A stretch of 64,000 nucleotides of DNA from JAKIVR01 sp035933635 (GTDB lineage Archaea > Thermoplasmatota > Thermoplasmata > Lutacidiplasmatales > UBA184), in NCBI GenBank assembly GCA_035933635.1, contig DASYYY010000031.1, positions 62,001 to 126,000 on the forward strand. The letters are read 5' to 3'. Each line of letters starts with the position of its first letter. Positions within the stretch are counted from its first letter, which is position 1. The notes under the pieces are model-generated. The model was given only the letters and a program-made list of their open reading frames with translations, was not told where the DNA came from and searched no databases. The translations under genes and the position numbers were made by a program. Positions 30,594-40,001 of the stretch are shown piece by piece.

Positions 30594-33434
30594 TCAAGCC
30601 AGACGGGCAACGGGACGGGTCGCGAATGGTCCGAATCCTGCCCCGCCCCATGTCGGGGCGGCACGCGCCGTGTAGTGGGCCCGCGAGTGACGGCTACGGG
30701 CTCGACTTCTCTCGTGCCCTCCGATCTGGCGGCCCTTGCTTCGCCGAGAGCGGCGGAACAGGAGCCACACCACGAGGAAGACGATCACGAAGGCCACGAC
30801 GCCGATGATCACGTACTCGAGGATCTGTCCGACTCCCGAGGAGAGTCCCGTGGGCCAATCGAAGACCGAGCCGAGCGCCTTGAACGGGAATTCGAGCGCG
30901 TTGAGGATACCGCTTCCGACTGCCCCGAATGCGTTCTGGAGCGCGCTCCACGCCCCGCTGAGACCCTGCTCGAGCGTCGAGCCGACCGTGTCGAGAGCGC
31001 CGGCCGTCGCCTGACCCGCCTGACCCAGCAACGTGGCGATGCTTTCGGTCGAGCCCACGACGAGCCCCGGGACCTTCGCCAGGACGTTCCCTGCGGCCGC
31101 GAAGCCGTTGGAGAGCACGGCGCCGGCCGTGCTGACGGCCTTCCCCACCGTGTTCTCGATAGCTCCGCCCGCGCTCGAGAGGGCAGACCCGGCGGCCGCC
31201 CCCACGTGGTAGACCGAGTTGGTGAACGAATTGACGCCGCCGAGGATGGCGCCCGCCGCTCCGCTGGCGGTCGACCCGATCGCCTCCCCCACGCCGCCCA
31301 GCGTGTTGGAGACGCCGCCGAGAGTCTTCGTGACGGCGCTCGAGACCGAACCGCCGACCGACCCGAAGATCGGCATGACGGTGTCGAGAGCCTTGGAAAC
31401 GTCGTTCGCGAGACCGCCGAGGTCCGAGGAGACCGTGCCCGAGACCGGCTTGACGACATCGTTCGAGACCGCGGTGCCGACCGAGCCGACGGCATTCGAG
31501 ACCGAGCTGGCCGCCCCGCCGAAGAAGCTCGAGACGGCCGAGGCGGCCCCCGAGAGTCCTCCGCTGGGGAGGCAGACGATGAAGCACCCGCCCGGCCCGA
31601 ACTCGGGTTCGCCGTCGGCGGCCCAGCCGAGGAAGGCAGCCTGGCCGGGAACGTAGACGGAACCGGAGGTGAGGTCGAGAGACGAGCCCGCGGGGAAACC
31701 CGCGGCCTCAGCGCTCGCGTAGGTCTCGTGCGTGACCGGGTCGTAGACCTCGGTGAACCCGAAAGACCCGACCGATCGGACCTGAGCGGGATAGACCTGG
31801 CCCGTAGCAAGCCCCATGAACTCCCCGATGTCCGCCCCTGCGTCGATCGCCCCCGTCGTCCGATTGACGAGCGCGAGATTGTTCGACTGAAGGTAACCGG
31901 GGATTGAGCTCGCGAGGTAGTCGTGGATGGTGCTCGCGGCCTGGCTCGAGAACTGGGTCCAGACCGAGATGTCGGAAACGAGGAAGCTGGGGATGATGAC
32001 GTCCGCAGGAGGGAGACCGGTCCGCGCCGAGATCACGTTCGTCAGGAACGAGTGAATACCCGACTGGACCGAACCCGCCGTCCACTCGGTGTCGTAGAGC
32101 GTGGCGGTCGGCGAGTCGGTGGTGTCCTCGGGGATGGCGCGGAGCGTGGTAAGCGCCTGGGCGGGGTTGACGGTCGAGGGGACGGTGTTGTTGAATCCGT
32201 GGAACGGAAGCGCGATCCCCTGCGCAGGGACAAGGTCCGAGGTGTTGATGAACGAGCTCGTGAGGCTTGCCTCGGACGACGAATTGACGACCCCCTGGAA
32301 GTCGCCCAACGACATCTTCGTGTTCGAGAACGACGAAGACGAGACCGGCGGGAGGAGCCAGTTCTCCTTCGAGGAGGAAGGGTCGAACGGTTCCACGTTG
32401 GCGAGAGAGAGGGTCCCGGCGACCGCGGGGGCGAATCCTCGTTCGACGGCGGCGCTGGAAACCCCGGGTTCGTTCGTGTAGGTGTTGTGGTCGATGAGCC
32501 AGGAGTAGTCGAGGATGAGCGAGTCTCCCGACGTACTGGGCAGCGTCTGGAAGGCATCCCCCACGTAGGCGAGTTGGGTCAGGTTCGAGTCAAAGACCGG
32601 GTGCATCGCCGGCGTCGACCCGATGATCGCGCCGTCCGTGGTGTTGACGATGGAGACGACGGTCTGGAGCGGCTGCATGTAGACGTAGACCTCGAAGAAT
32701 TGGAGGGGCAGAAGGGGGGTGTTCGAGGGGAAGGTGTAAGTCGTGACATTCTGGTAGCCGCCGGGTTGCTCTTCCCAGTCGTAGGTGGTGAACGAGTAGT
32801 TGCCGCCCGCGTACGTCGCCTGGACGGTGAGTTCGTTCTGGGCCGCGCCGGCGGCGGCGTTCGTGACGCTGCCCGAGGTCGGCTCGATCTGGTAGCTCCC
32901 GAGCGGGGACTCCGAGAGTACGAATTGCCACTTCGTCCCGCTACCGTTGAGGGCGACCCGCTGATCGGTGAATACGTAGCTGACGTTCGCACCGAGAGAG
33001 GAACCGACCCTCCAGCTCGCATCACCGACCAGATAGCCGGTCGAAGCGTTGACTTGGAAGACTCCGTAGTCGGTGCCGTAGTCCGTGGAGTTGTAGACGT
33101 AGACTCCGGTGGAGGCGGCCAGGGTTGCGCTGGCAAAGCCTGTCGTGTTCCACTGGGTCGGCTGGCTGATGTAGCTGACACGGGGGAACGTGATGTTGAG
33201 ATTCTGCGTCACCGGATTCGAACCGAAGTTCAAGGTGATCGCCGACCACTCCTCTTCGATCCTCGGCGAGGGTTGCGTCAACGCGACGACGCTGGTCGTC
33301 ACGAGGACGATCGCCACGACCAGTGCAACCGGCGCGAGCCACCAACGACTCGGTCGGTTCGACTCCCGCCGTGGGATTGTCCTGAACTGCGTTCGGTTTC
33401 CGGTCTCGCTCCTTGGTTCGTCCTTCCCCGTCAT
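30594..33434 (-). CDS. Large spike-like surface protein, anchored at both ends
   Basis: 946 residues from ATG 33434. An N-terminal membrane segment (~31-53) is followed by a long beta-rich, N-glycosylation-rich ectodomain (~60-600). A Gly/Ala/Ser/Val-rich helical stretch (~610-860; repeated patterns such as SVGGSVSSAV, GGVSNTLGGVG, GSALSSAGGAIENTVG) resembles heptad fusion or stalk regions. A C-terminal membrane helix (VIIGVVAFVIVFLVVWLLF) is followed by the basic tail SRRSKGRQIG plus ~45 residues. First gene of the 12-gene minus-strand block. Its architecture suits a fusion/attachment spike of a membrane-bound virus or an adhesin; no sequence family was recognised. Confidence 0.75.
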   Translation of the reverse strand: MTGKDEPRSETGNRTQFRTIPRRESNRPSRWWLAPVALVVAIVLVTTSVVALTQPSPRIEEEWSAITLNFGSNPVTQNLNITFPRVSYISQPTQWNTTGFASATLAASTGVYVYNSTDYGTDYGVFQVNASTGYLVGDASWRVGSSLGANVSYVFTDQRVALNGSGTKWQFVLSESPLGSYQIEPTSGSVTNAAAGAAQNELTVQATYAGGNYSFTTYDWEEQPGGYQNVTTYTFPSNTPLLPLQFFEVYVYMQPLQTVVSIVNTTDGAIIGSTPAMHPVFDSNLTQLAYVGDAFQTLPSTSGDSLILDYSWLIDHNTYTNEPGVSSAAVERGFAPAVAGTLSLANVEPFDPSSSKENWLLPPVSSSSFSNTKMSLGDFQGVVNSSSEASLTSSFINTSDLVPAQGIALPFHGFNNTVPSTVNPAQALTTLRAIPEDTTDSPTATLYDTEWTAGSVQSGIHSFLTNVISARTGLPPADVIIPSFLVSDISVWTQFSSQAASTIHDYLASSIPGYLQSNNLALVNRTTGAIDAGADIGEFMGLATGQVYPAQVRSVGSFGFTEVYDPVTHETYASAEAAGFPAGSSLDLTSGSVYVPGQAAFLGWAADGEPEFGPGGCFIVCLPSGGLSGAASAVSSFFGGAASSVSNAVGSVGTAVSNDVVKPVSGTVSSDLGGLANDVSKALDTVMPIFGSVGGSVSSAVTKTLGGVSNTLGGVGEAIGSTASGAAGAILGGVNSFTNSVYHVGAAAGSALSSAGGAIENTVGKAVSTAGAVLSNGFAAAGNVLAKVPGLVVGSTESIATLLGQAGQATAGALDTVGSTLEQGLSGAWSALQNAFGAVGSGILNALEFPFKALGSVFDWPTGLSSGVGQILEYVIIGVVAFVIVFLVVWLLFRRSRRSKGRQIGGHERSRARSRHSRAHYTARAAPTWGGAGFGPFATRPVARLA

Positions 33435-33535
33435 GTTGCGGGGGCGAGGTCGGGCGGTCGTCCGGGTGAGGCGTTCCCGCCCGCCTCACCCGCTCATCTC
33501 ATCGGGAGAGAGCTACATCAAGAAATCGCAAACGA

Positions 33536-33552
33536 ACGTTACGTTAGTGACG
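33536..33552. promoter_or_regulatory. 17-bp operator-like sequence, copy at the virion block
   Basis: ACGTTACGTTAGTGACG occurs here, and its reverse-oriented counterpart at 44963-44979 differs at one position. This copy lies about 100 bases upstream of the spike-gene start (minus strand) and covers a GTG codon at 33547 on the plus strand. The other copy covers the start of an RHH repressor gene, which makes that repressor a candidate ligand for both sites. Confidence 0.6.
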
Positions 33553-33735
33553 GGCGAGGCGCGCCGCGTCGAGCCACGGGAGGAACGGCTGTCCGACGCA
33601 ACGCCCCCGTTTGTCCGGCACCGGCGGTGGGGAGCCCTCCATGACTCGGAGGCGTTTCACGAACCCCACCTTCCATTCTTACGGCCGCAACGCGAGTGGG
33701 TTCGTCCCAGGAGGGGACAGCGTGAATCGATTTGA
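33547..33735 (+). CDS. Possible small basic protein (weak)
   Basis: 62-codon frame beginning at the GTG inside the 17-bp operator-like sequence, the same position the RHH gene start occupies in the other copy. Sequence is Arg/Pro-rich (VEPREERLSDATPPFVRHRR) with no recognised domain. It overlaps the start of the better-supported gene at 33722 by 14 bases. It may be a leader peptide or fortuitous. Confidence 0.3.
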   Translation: MTGEARRVEPREERLSDATPPFVRHRRWGALHDSEAFHEPHLPFLRPQREWVRPRRGQRESI

Positions 33736-33931
33736 CCGAGAGTACTGGGACGGCGCGCGAGAGATGGCCCTGATGTTCTACGAGTCGATGAGGGGGCGGA
33801 AGGACGTCCCGGACGATCTCAAGAAGCTCGCCGAGACCGCTCTACGGGAGACCGGAGAGCGGAAGAACCGCGACTTCCGCGAAGCGATTGGCGTCTCCGC
33901 TCCGTTACCCCGGACCCTCCCGGCGAGATAG
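33722..33931 (+). CDS. Small acidic/basic helical protein
   Basis: 69 residues from GTG 33722, chosen because AGGAGGGG directly upstream is a strong Shine-Dalgarno match; an upstream ATG at 33641 is the alternative. Sequence FDREYWDGAREMALMFYESM, then DLKKLAETALRETGERKNRD, is helical and without cysteines. It stands alone on the plus strand between the spike block and the restriction genes. Function unknown. Confidence 0.55.
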   Translation: MNRFDREYWDGAREMALMFYESMRGRKDVPDDLKKLAETALRETGERKNRDFREAIGVSAPLPRTLPAR

Positions 33932-34151
33932 CGGAACCGGCTCGAGGCAGTTCGAATCCGAGTGATCCCGGTGGCAGCCTCCCGGGGTGTGCCCCGCGTG
34001 TCTTTGCGCCGGTTACCGTCACGACCCCGGTCCCCGATTTCGTCCAGCCACGACCCACAGCTCTGGCGATTAGATATTTTGCAATAGGTCCGAGGCCCGA
34101 AAGGGGAAACCCTTCGTCCAGAGGCACCCCTTTCTTGCAGGTCTGAGCCGG

Positions 34152-36782
34152 TCAGTCTATTTTCAAGACCTTTAGGACCTCGTCCCCGTAGTGGTTGATT
34201 ACTTTCACCGCAACCTTACCCGTCTTCGGTTTCTCGAACGGGCGGCTGAAAGTGGCATAGAGCGCTTTCCAGGCGTCATCGTTGACTTCGGCGTGGAGCG
34301 CCCTTTTCATCTTGTCATACGGCTGGTCCTTACCGCAGAAGTACGCGTGTCGGACGAAGAAGCTCTCACCGTTGTAGTCCGTGTCGATGAACCAGCACGC
34401 AATGTCGTCGGTCGAGTGACTCCGGATTTGACCGGTGGTCGGGTCGTAGACATCAACGCCTCGCACGGTTATCACATGTCTGCCGTCTTTCTGCTCGCTC
34501 ACTTTCAGGTCGGGCTCACCGAATACCATGAAGAGGTTGCCCGCGCCCGTCTTCTTCAGAAGCTCGTCGCCCATCGCAAGGTCAGGGTTCATCCTCGTAA
34601 CAAGGACAGAGAGCTTCCCGTATTGCTTCGCTTCCTCGCTTACGTACGGATCAAAAGCAAAGCCGCAGACTACCAATAGATCGAATCCGCGCCCTACTAC
34701 CGCCTCCTTAGCCGCCTCTCTTAGCAGGTCGGGCCCGACCGTGCCGTGTTCGGGCCCGATACAGACAGCCACTCGCTTTGATTTGCCGCTCTCAGTGTAA
34801 TCACCCTCGGCGTTGAGATAGGTGCCTGGGTAGATGTCAAGGCGTTCAAAGGTTAGGCGCTCAGACTTCACCGTGTTCTGAATCCCAGCCTTTTTGAGAT
34901 GATCGAGGACGAGCGCTACAAACCCAGAGCCGCCCAGCTCCCCTGGAACACTACCGGTCCCCCGTTTCGGGTCATCCTGGTCCGGAGTGACGATGCGGTG
35001 AGGTGACAAACTCTCGACGGTGAATGGGCCAGTCACACGAATCCTTCTCGAGTCTTCGAGCGGCCGGTCAAGCAGTCGTTCCGAGGCGGCCTCGCTCGCG
35101 ATTACTCGGTTAACGTCCTTCCGCGAGATGCCCTCAACTATGTCCGAACAGTTCGCAATCGCGCCGAGCGTGATGTGCGGCACTTCTTCACAGACGAACC
35201 CTTTCCTAACGTCGAGCGACGTGCTCTGAACTCCCGTCGGTCTTCCAAGCCGTTCAGCCTCCTTAGCAACGCCTTCGGGAGAATCGCTCAGAAGGTAGTA
35301 CGGATAGCGAGCCGACATCAGTCGGGTGCGTGCTAATGCCACCGCGACCCGACTTGTATCTATCGTGATCCACCTTCGGCCCCACTCCTCCGCCACGTAG
35401 GCAGTGGTCCCACCACCGCACGTCGGGTCAAGAACGAGGTCGCCCGGATTGGTACAGGTAAGCATTATTCGCTCAATCACCCGAGTGTTCGTCTCGACGA
35501 CGTAATGCATGTCAGTTGCCGGACTCGTGTCCATCCAGTTTGCTGTTAGGCGACTCACGGGGTAGTCGTCAAAGAAGTAGACGTACCGAAGGCCCTCCTC
35601 CCCACTCTTGTAAAGTCTCTTCGCTCGAGCCAATCGGTCCATTCCCTCCCTGGTGGTCGACCAACAGACTCCCTTGGGCGGAGGGTAGACCGTACCCTCA
35701 AACTTGAACTTGAAGTCCTGATTCTCCCGATACTCTCGGGGGAGCATCGATATCGGCTGAAAGATGCGCGCTCCATCAGGGAGCAGGGCGTGGTTGGATA
35801 CTTCCTCCGGTGTCATTCGCCTTCGAGCGCCGTTTGGCAACTCGACACACGACCACGAGCTGTCCCCCTCCGGAGATTTCCTCTCGAAGAGCCGGTGTAG
35901 GGTCGTTGTGGAATCGCTCTTGTTCTTCTGATACCAGACGAGGTAGTCGAACACGGATTCGAAGCCCCCTTCCTTCATTAGAGGCATCATCTTCTTCCGG
36001 AAGACAATGAGAGGGTGAGCGTTTTCCGAGCCGAAGACCTCGTCCAAAACAGATCGAACCAGGTGCAGATTCTCATCGCCGATTTGAACCACGATCGAGC
36101 CCGATTCGGTCAAGAGCTCGCGCGCCACAGTGAATCGGTCTCGCAAATAATTCAAGTAGGAATGGATCCCGAGGCTCCAGGTGTCTCTAAACGCCCGAAC
36201 CTGCTCTGGTTGCCTTGAGGCGTCCTCGGGCTTCCCGTCCTTCACCACTCTCTTCCGGGTGGAGACCTGCCAGTTTGAATCGAAAGTAATCCCGTACGGC
36301 GGGTCAACATAGATCAGTTGAACTTTGCCTTTCAGACCCTCCTTCTCGCCGAGGGACGTCATAACCAAGAGGGAATCCCCGAGAATCATCCTGTTCGACC
36401 AGTTCTGTTCATGATGGTAGAAGTCTACCATCTTATCGAAAGTGATTCCGTTGAAATCAGCGAATAGAGTGACCTGCCTGGGTTTGCCCCGGGAAGTCTC
36501 AAGCCTGAGATCCTCGATCAGGGCCTGGGGAGATATTTTCTCTTGGATGTAGACCGGAACAACCGGGAGTTCGAGCGGGTGTGAGTCACTTTCGTCTTTC
36601 CCGTTCCAGACCAGTTGCGGATCTAAGCTTGGGTCTCTGGGATAGATGATCGTCTTGGGAGTCATCTCCTCATCTCGAACGAACCCCCTCAGCTCTCTTG
36701 TAGGAATGTTTGTCCTCTTGTCTGCGCGATGAACGATGGCATCGATAGGTTTGTTCACGTCAGCAGAGCGCTCACTTGCCAT
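34152..36782 (-). CDS. Type III-like modification methyltransferase (Mod)
   Basis: 876 residues. MILGDSLLVMTSL and LIYVDPPYGI (~150-165, catalytic motif IV) come first; LVLDPTCGGGTTAYVAEEWG (~447-466, AdoMet motif I) later, a beta-class arrangement as in type III Mod and related adenine methylases. A large C-terminal region (~500-876) of unknown fold probably contributes specificity or Res contact. It would methylate adenine (DPPY) in an asymmetric site and protect DNA from the Res partner encoded just upstream; the two genes overlap by 11 bases. Base composition is clearly poorer in GC than the surroundings (26 G/C in 36421-36480), pointing to separate acquisition. Confidence 0.9.
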   Translation of the reverse strand: MASERSADVNKPIDAIVHRADKRTNIPTRELRGFVRDEEMTPKTIIYPRDPSLDPQLVWNGKDESDSHPLELPVVPVYIQEKISPQALIEDLRLETSRGKPRQVTLFADFNGITFDKMVDFYHHEQNWSNRMILGDSLLVMTSLGEKEGLKGKVQLIYVDPPYGITFDSNWQVSTRKRVVKDGKPEDASRQPEQVRAFRDTWSLGIHSYLNYLRDRFTVARELLTESGSIVVQIGDENLHLVRSVLDEVFGSENAHPLIVFRKKMMPLMKEGGFESVFDYLVWYQKNKSDSTTTLHRLFERKSPEGDSSWSCVELPNGARRRMTPEEVSNHALLPDGARIFQPISMLPREYRENQDFKFKFEGTVYPPPKGVCWSTTREGMDRLARAKRLYKSGEEGLRYVYFFDDYPVSRLTANWMDTSPATDMHYVVETNTRVIERIMLTCTNPGDLVLDPTCGGGTTAYVAEEWGRRWITIDTSRVAVALARTRLMSARYPYYLLSDSPEGVAKEAERLGRPTGVQSTSLDVRKGFVCEEVPHITLGAIANCSDIVEGISRKDVNRVIASEAASERLLDRPLEDSRRIRVTGPFTVESLSPHRIVTPDQDDPKRGTGSVPGELGGSGFVALVLDHLKKAGIQNTVKSERLTFERLDIYPGTYLNAEGDYTESGKSKRVAVCIGPEHGTVGPDLLREAAKEAVVGRGFDLLVVCGFAFDPYVSEEAKQYGKLSVLVTRMNPDLAMGDELLKKTGAGNLFMVFGEPDLKVSEQKDGRHVITVRGVDVYDPTTGQIRSHSTDDIACWFIDTDYNGESFFVRHAYFCGKDQPYDKMKRALHAEVNDDAWKALYATFSRPFEKPKTGKVAVKVINHYGDEVLKVLKID

Positions 36783-39700
36783 TCGAAAGCCTCCGTTGAG
36801 AGTCCGATTGGTCCCCCTTTAGGAACGACTGGATGGCTCGCTTCGAATCGTACGGATCTCGGATTTCAAGGAAGGCCCATTCACCGAAGGTTCCAAGGTT
36901 GTTGACCGCAGGAACCCAGAGGTCTCGGGTAGTCGAGACCTTGACCTCCTTGTCATCGAGCTTTCGCCCGGTCACCTCCAGAATCAGGTTTAGCGGCCGG
37001 GAACCTGGCCTTCGGATTCTCGCAATGAAGTCAGGGTAGTACCCTTGACCCTCGCCGCGGTAGGTGTAAGGGACCCGAAAGCCGAGGTTTTGATTCTTGA
37101 CGTACGCTTCGACCTCCTCCAGATTCTCTAGCGTGAAGGCGAGACGCTGCTCCCAAGAATCGGTATCGGCGACCACGTAGTTCAAGTGGCACCGATCCGC
37201 CCGGGTCGAGTAGACACGCCGAGTCGTGTCAAACTCCACGTCCCGCGTGGAACCAATCGGATCGTACGGTTGCGGTACTGCCAGGAGAGACCTCTCACCA
37301 ACCGTTGACGCTACGATGGACTGGTAAATCCTGTCGGCTGCTGCCTGACAGAATTCGACCATCAGAAGCCACTGAGGGAATGTCTCGTCCTTCATCTCCA
37401 GGCATTCCTGCATCCACCTCCTCGCTATTCCGAGCAATTGGGGGAACAGCCAGGTCTTTGGATTTCCATCCCGGTCGCGGAAGTACTGTTCCAGGGTTCG
37501 ACGCGCTACTACAAACGCGACCTGTTGCTCGCGAAACTCCTTCAGCATCCCGAGATCATGAACGCTCGATTCCCCGACTATGGGATCGAGTTCCACGCGA
37601 GACGGCAAATCGGCCGTTGACAGCGTGAAGTGTGATGCTAAGCTGAACTTCGCGCGCAGTTCCTCGGTTGGAAACTCGTACCGGTATCCGAGGATTTTCG
37701 GATACGTTATCTCGCAACCGGCACGCTCCTCCAGAGCTTTCACGTGGGTTGGGGTTAGCTCGGGCCTCGGATTCGGTACCGAGCCTGAGCACGGGATGAA
37801 TGAGAATGGAACGCCGTACACTTCTGCATACTCGGGGTCGAACCGGCCTCTCTCGTTGAGAGAATAGCTTCGGCGACGCAGGCCGCGTCCTATTACCTGT
37901 TCACACAGGAGTTGAGTCCCAAAAGCGCGGACACCGAGGATGTGGGTGACCGTGTTGGCGTCCCAACCTTCCGTAAGCATAGATACGCTCACAACGCACT
38001 TGACATTCTCCCCTAGCTTGCCCGGCTTGCCGACGGTATTCATCACTTCCCGCAGGATGTCGGCGTCAGTCAGCGCCTCCACATCTCTTCCTGGAAATCG
38101 GGCCTGGTAGTCCGCCTTAAATTCATCAATCGCGGAAGCAACGATCTTCTTGAAGTCAGAACTGAGCGGCTCCCCGCTTTCTAGTTGAGCGCTGTCGATG
38201 AGAATGGTATTAGGGCGGGCGCTCCACTTCCCGCCCTTCTCGTTGCTGAAGAGTTCGAGCTTCCCCGGGACAACAACGGTACTGCCGTCCTTGAGCGTCC
38301 GTTCCCACCCCGCGATGTGGTCGTATACCAGTTTTGAAACGTTCGTGTTGTTGCACACGACGATGAATACAGGTGGCGTCGCGCCTTTTGCTTTCGCCGC
38401 TTCATCGGTCGACCATGCACGGTAGTACTTCTGGTAGTGCCCGTAAAGACTGTCCAGTGCGCCCTCGAGCTCCTTCGGCGGATGAGGTTCTCCAACGATT
38501 CTCGCCGTTCCCTTGCCTCGCCTTGGCAGACTCTCCTTGATTCGCGGCCAGAGGTCCCGGTACGTGGGCATCGACCCGCGCATCTGGTCATCGACTACTG
38601 GGACGCGAGGGATTTTGACGACACCAGACTCGATTGCATCGATCAGCGAGAAGTCTGATACGACCCATGGAAAGAGCGTTCCCTCCGGCCATCCAGAACC
38701 TTTCAAGTAGAACGGAGTCGCGGACAGGTCGTACAGCACTCGTATCCCAAGCTTCTCACGGACGGCGTCGAGTCCCGAGCTCCACACGCGGGCCTCCTTC
38801 TCCCGGGACTCGACTTCCTTCCGTTCGTCCGCTTCCACATCTCCCAAATCGTCCTCTAACCTTCGGTGATAGCAGTGGTGCGCCTCGTCGTTGATGACCA
38901 CGATGTTCCGCCTTCCGCCGAGTTCGCGGCAAACTCGGGTCACTACCTGAGCCGGTTTCTCCGTAAACGCGCTGGTGGAGCCATGAGCAAGAATTGACTT
39001 TGTGAGGCGGGCCGCGTCATCAGTCTCTCTCGGAATGAATGAATGGAAGTTCGTGACGACAATGTTGGAACGCTTGATGAGATCTCTCTCGCCCGCAGGG
39101 ACGAGATCCCACTTGGCGTAGTAGTTGTCCGGATCGCTCGGGAGGAGAACTCTGAGTCGATCGCGAATCGTGATGCCGGGGGAGACGACAAGGAACGAAT
39201 CCGAGAAGCGTGAATCTCTTGGATTGGCCTGCTTGTTGAGAGCCTGCCACGCAATGAGCATGGCCATCACGACTGTCTTTCCACTACCCGTGGCCATCTT
39301 GAAGGCCTGTCGTAAGAGACCTGGGTTCGCGTCGTCGCTCTCGCGTCGAAGAGCATCCGCGATCCATGTCACTCCCCGCCTGGAAGCGACCTCGGTGATG
39401 AAGATCGCTGTCTCGATAGCCTCAAGTTGGCAGAAGAACAGCCGACGTTCTCGACCCTCGTCCTGCCAGTACTCGAGCAAACGCCGAGTTGTCGGCGTCA
39501 CCTCGGATCGACGTCCGGCCTTCCAGTCAGTCACCCACTTATGTACCTCTGAGCGAATTTGATTGATCCGTTCGTTCTCCTTGACCCGGTCTTGAGTCCA
39601 CCCTGCGTCCAAGCTAAGTTGAGTGCCACCTCCCCTCTTTCTCGGTTGAGCAATGGGGACGAAATAGGAACTGGGCCTTCTGCCAACGATCTCTTCATTT

Positions 39701-39795
39701 GTGATTCCGTCGTCTGTAAACTTCCAGTGCCTTGTCGGGGCCTCGTAAGGGGAGTTCAGGATGGGGTTCTCGATTACGACTTGTCGTCGCGCCAT
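36772..39795 (-). CDS. Type III-like restriction helicase-nuclease (Res)
   Basis: 1007 residues. FKMATGSGKTVVMAMLIAWQ (~163-182) is Walker A, VVINDEAHHCYHR (~300) is the DEAH box, and LTEGWDANTVTHILGVRAFG and QVIGRGLRRRSY (~600-640) are helicase motifs V and VI. YYPDFIARIRRPG...LILEVTGRK (~917-943) gives the D...ExK endonuclease core. Such Res proteins use ATP to translocate or signal along DNA and cleave when unmodified sites are met. It overlaps the Mod gene and probably forms its complex. The combination is a complete restriction-modification system carried as cargo. Confidence 0.92.
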   Translation of the reverse strand: MARRQVVIENPILNSPYEAPTRHWKFTDDGITNEEIVGRRPSSYFVPIAQPRKRGGGTQLSLDAGWTQDRVKENERINQIRSEVHKWVTDWKAGRRSEVTPTTRRLLEYWQDEGRERRLFFCQLEAIETAIFITEVASRRGVTWIADALRRESDDANPGLLRQAFKMATGSGKTVVMAMLIAWQALNKQANPRDSRFSDSFLVVSPGITIRDRLRVLLPSDPDNYYAKWDLVPAGERDLIKRSNIVVTNFHSFIPRETDDAARLTKSILAHGSTSAFTEKPAQVVTRVCRELGGRRNIVVINDEAHHCYHRRLEDDLGDVEADERKEVESREKEARVWSSGLDAVREKLGIRVLYDLSATPFYLKGSGWPEGTLFPWVVSDFSLIDAIESGVVKIPRVPVVDDQMRGSMPTYRDLWPRIKESLPRRGKGTARIVGEPHPPKELEGALDSLYGHYQKYYRAWSTDEAAKAKGATPPVFIVVCNNTNVSKLVYDHIAGWERTLKDGSTVVVPGKLELFSNEKGGKWSARPNTILIDSAQLESGEPLSSDFKKIVASAIDEFKADYQARFPGRDVEALTDADILREVMNTVGKPGKLGENVKCVVSVSMLTEGWDANTVTHILGVRAFGTQLLCEQVIGRGLRRRSYSLNERGRFDPEYAEVYGVPFSFIPCSGSVPNPRPELTPTHVKALEERAGCEITYPKILGYRYEFPTEELRAKFSLASHFTLSTADLPSRVELDPIVGESSVHDLGMLKEFREQQVAFVVARRTLEQYFRDRDGNPKTWLFPQLLGIARRWMQECLEMKDETFPQWLLMVEFCQAAADRIYQSIVASTVGERSLLAVPQPYDPIGSTRDVEFDTTRRVYSTRADRCHLNYVVADTDSWEQRLAFTLENLEEVEAYVKNQNLGFRVPYTYRGEGQGYYPDFIARIRRPGSRPLNLILEVTGRKLDDKEVKVSTTRDLWVPAVNNLGTFGEWAFLEIRDPYDSKRAIQSFLKGDQSDSQRRLSNGK

Positions 39796-40001
39796 CAGAT
39801 GTTAGGTTCCATCGACCTCAGTCTCGGCAAGTTCGTCCAGATCCCACCACTCAATCTTGCCCCCTTACCCTTTCGACCCATGGGAAGCCAACGTATCCCG
39901 GCCTTCCCGCCTCTGGGAGTCCGAACCATGCACTCTCTCCTCTTCTTTGCAGGCCCCGAGATCGACATCGCCCGATTCTGAACGAATCGTCCTCTAGATC
40001 G

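Noticed and set aside
21685..33434. Head-tail (HK97-type) provirus
   Set aside because: No portal, terminase large subunit, protease-capsid or tail-tube genes were recognised.
31923..33644. 573-codon plus-strand frame
   Set aside because: Shadow of the spike-like gene; no recognisable motif.
34152..39795. BREX or DISARM system
   Set aside because: The neighbouring genes lack the PglZ, BrxL, DrmA or DrmB signatures; only Mod and Res are present.
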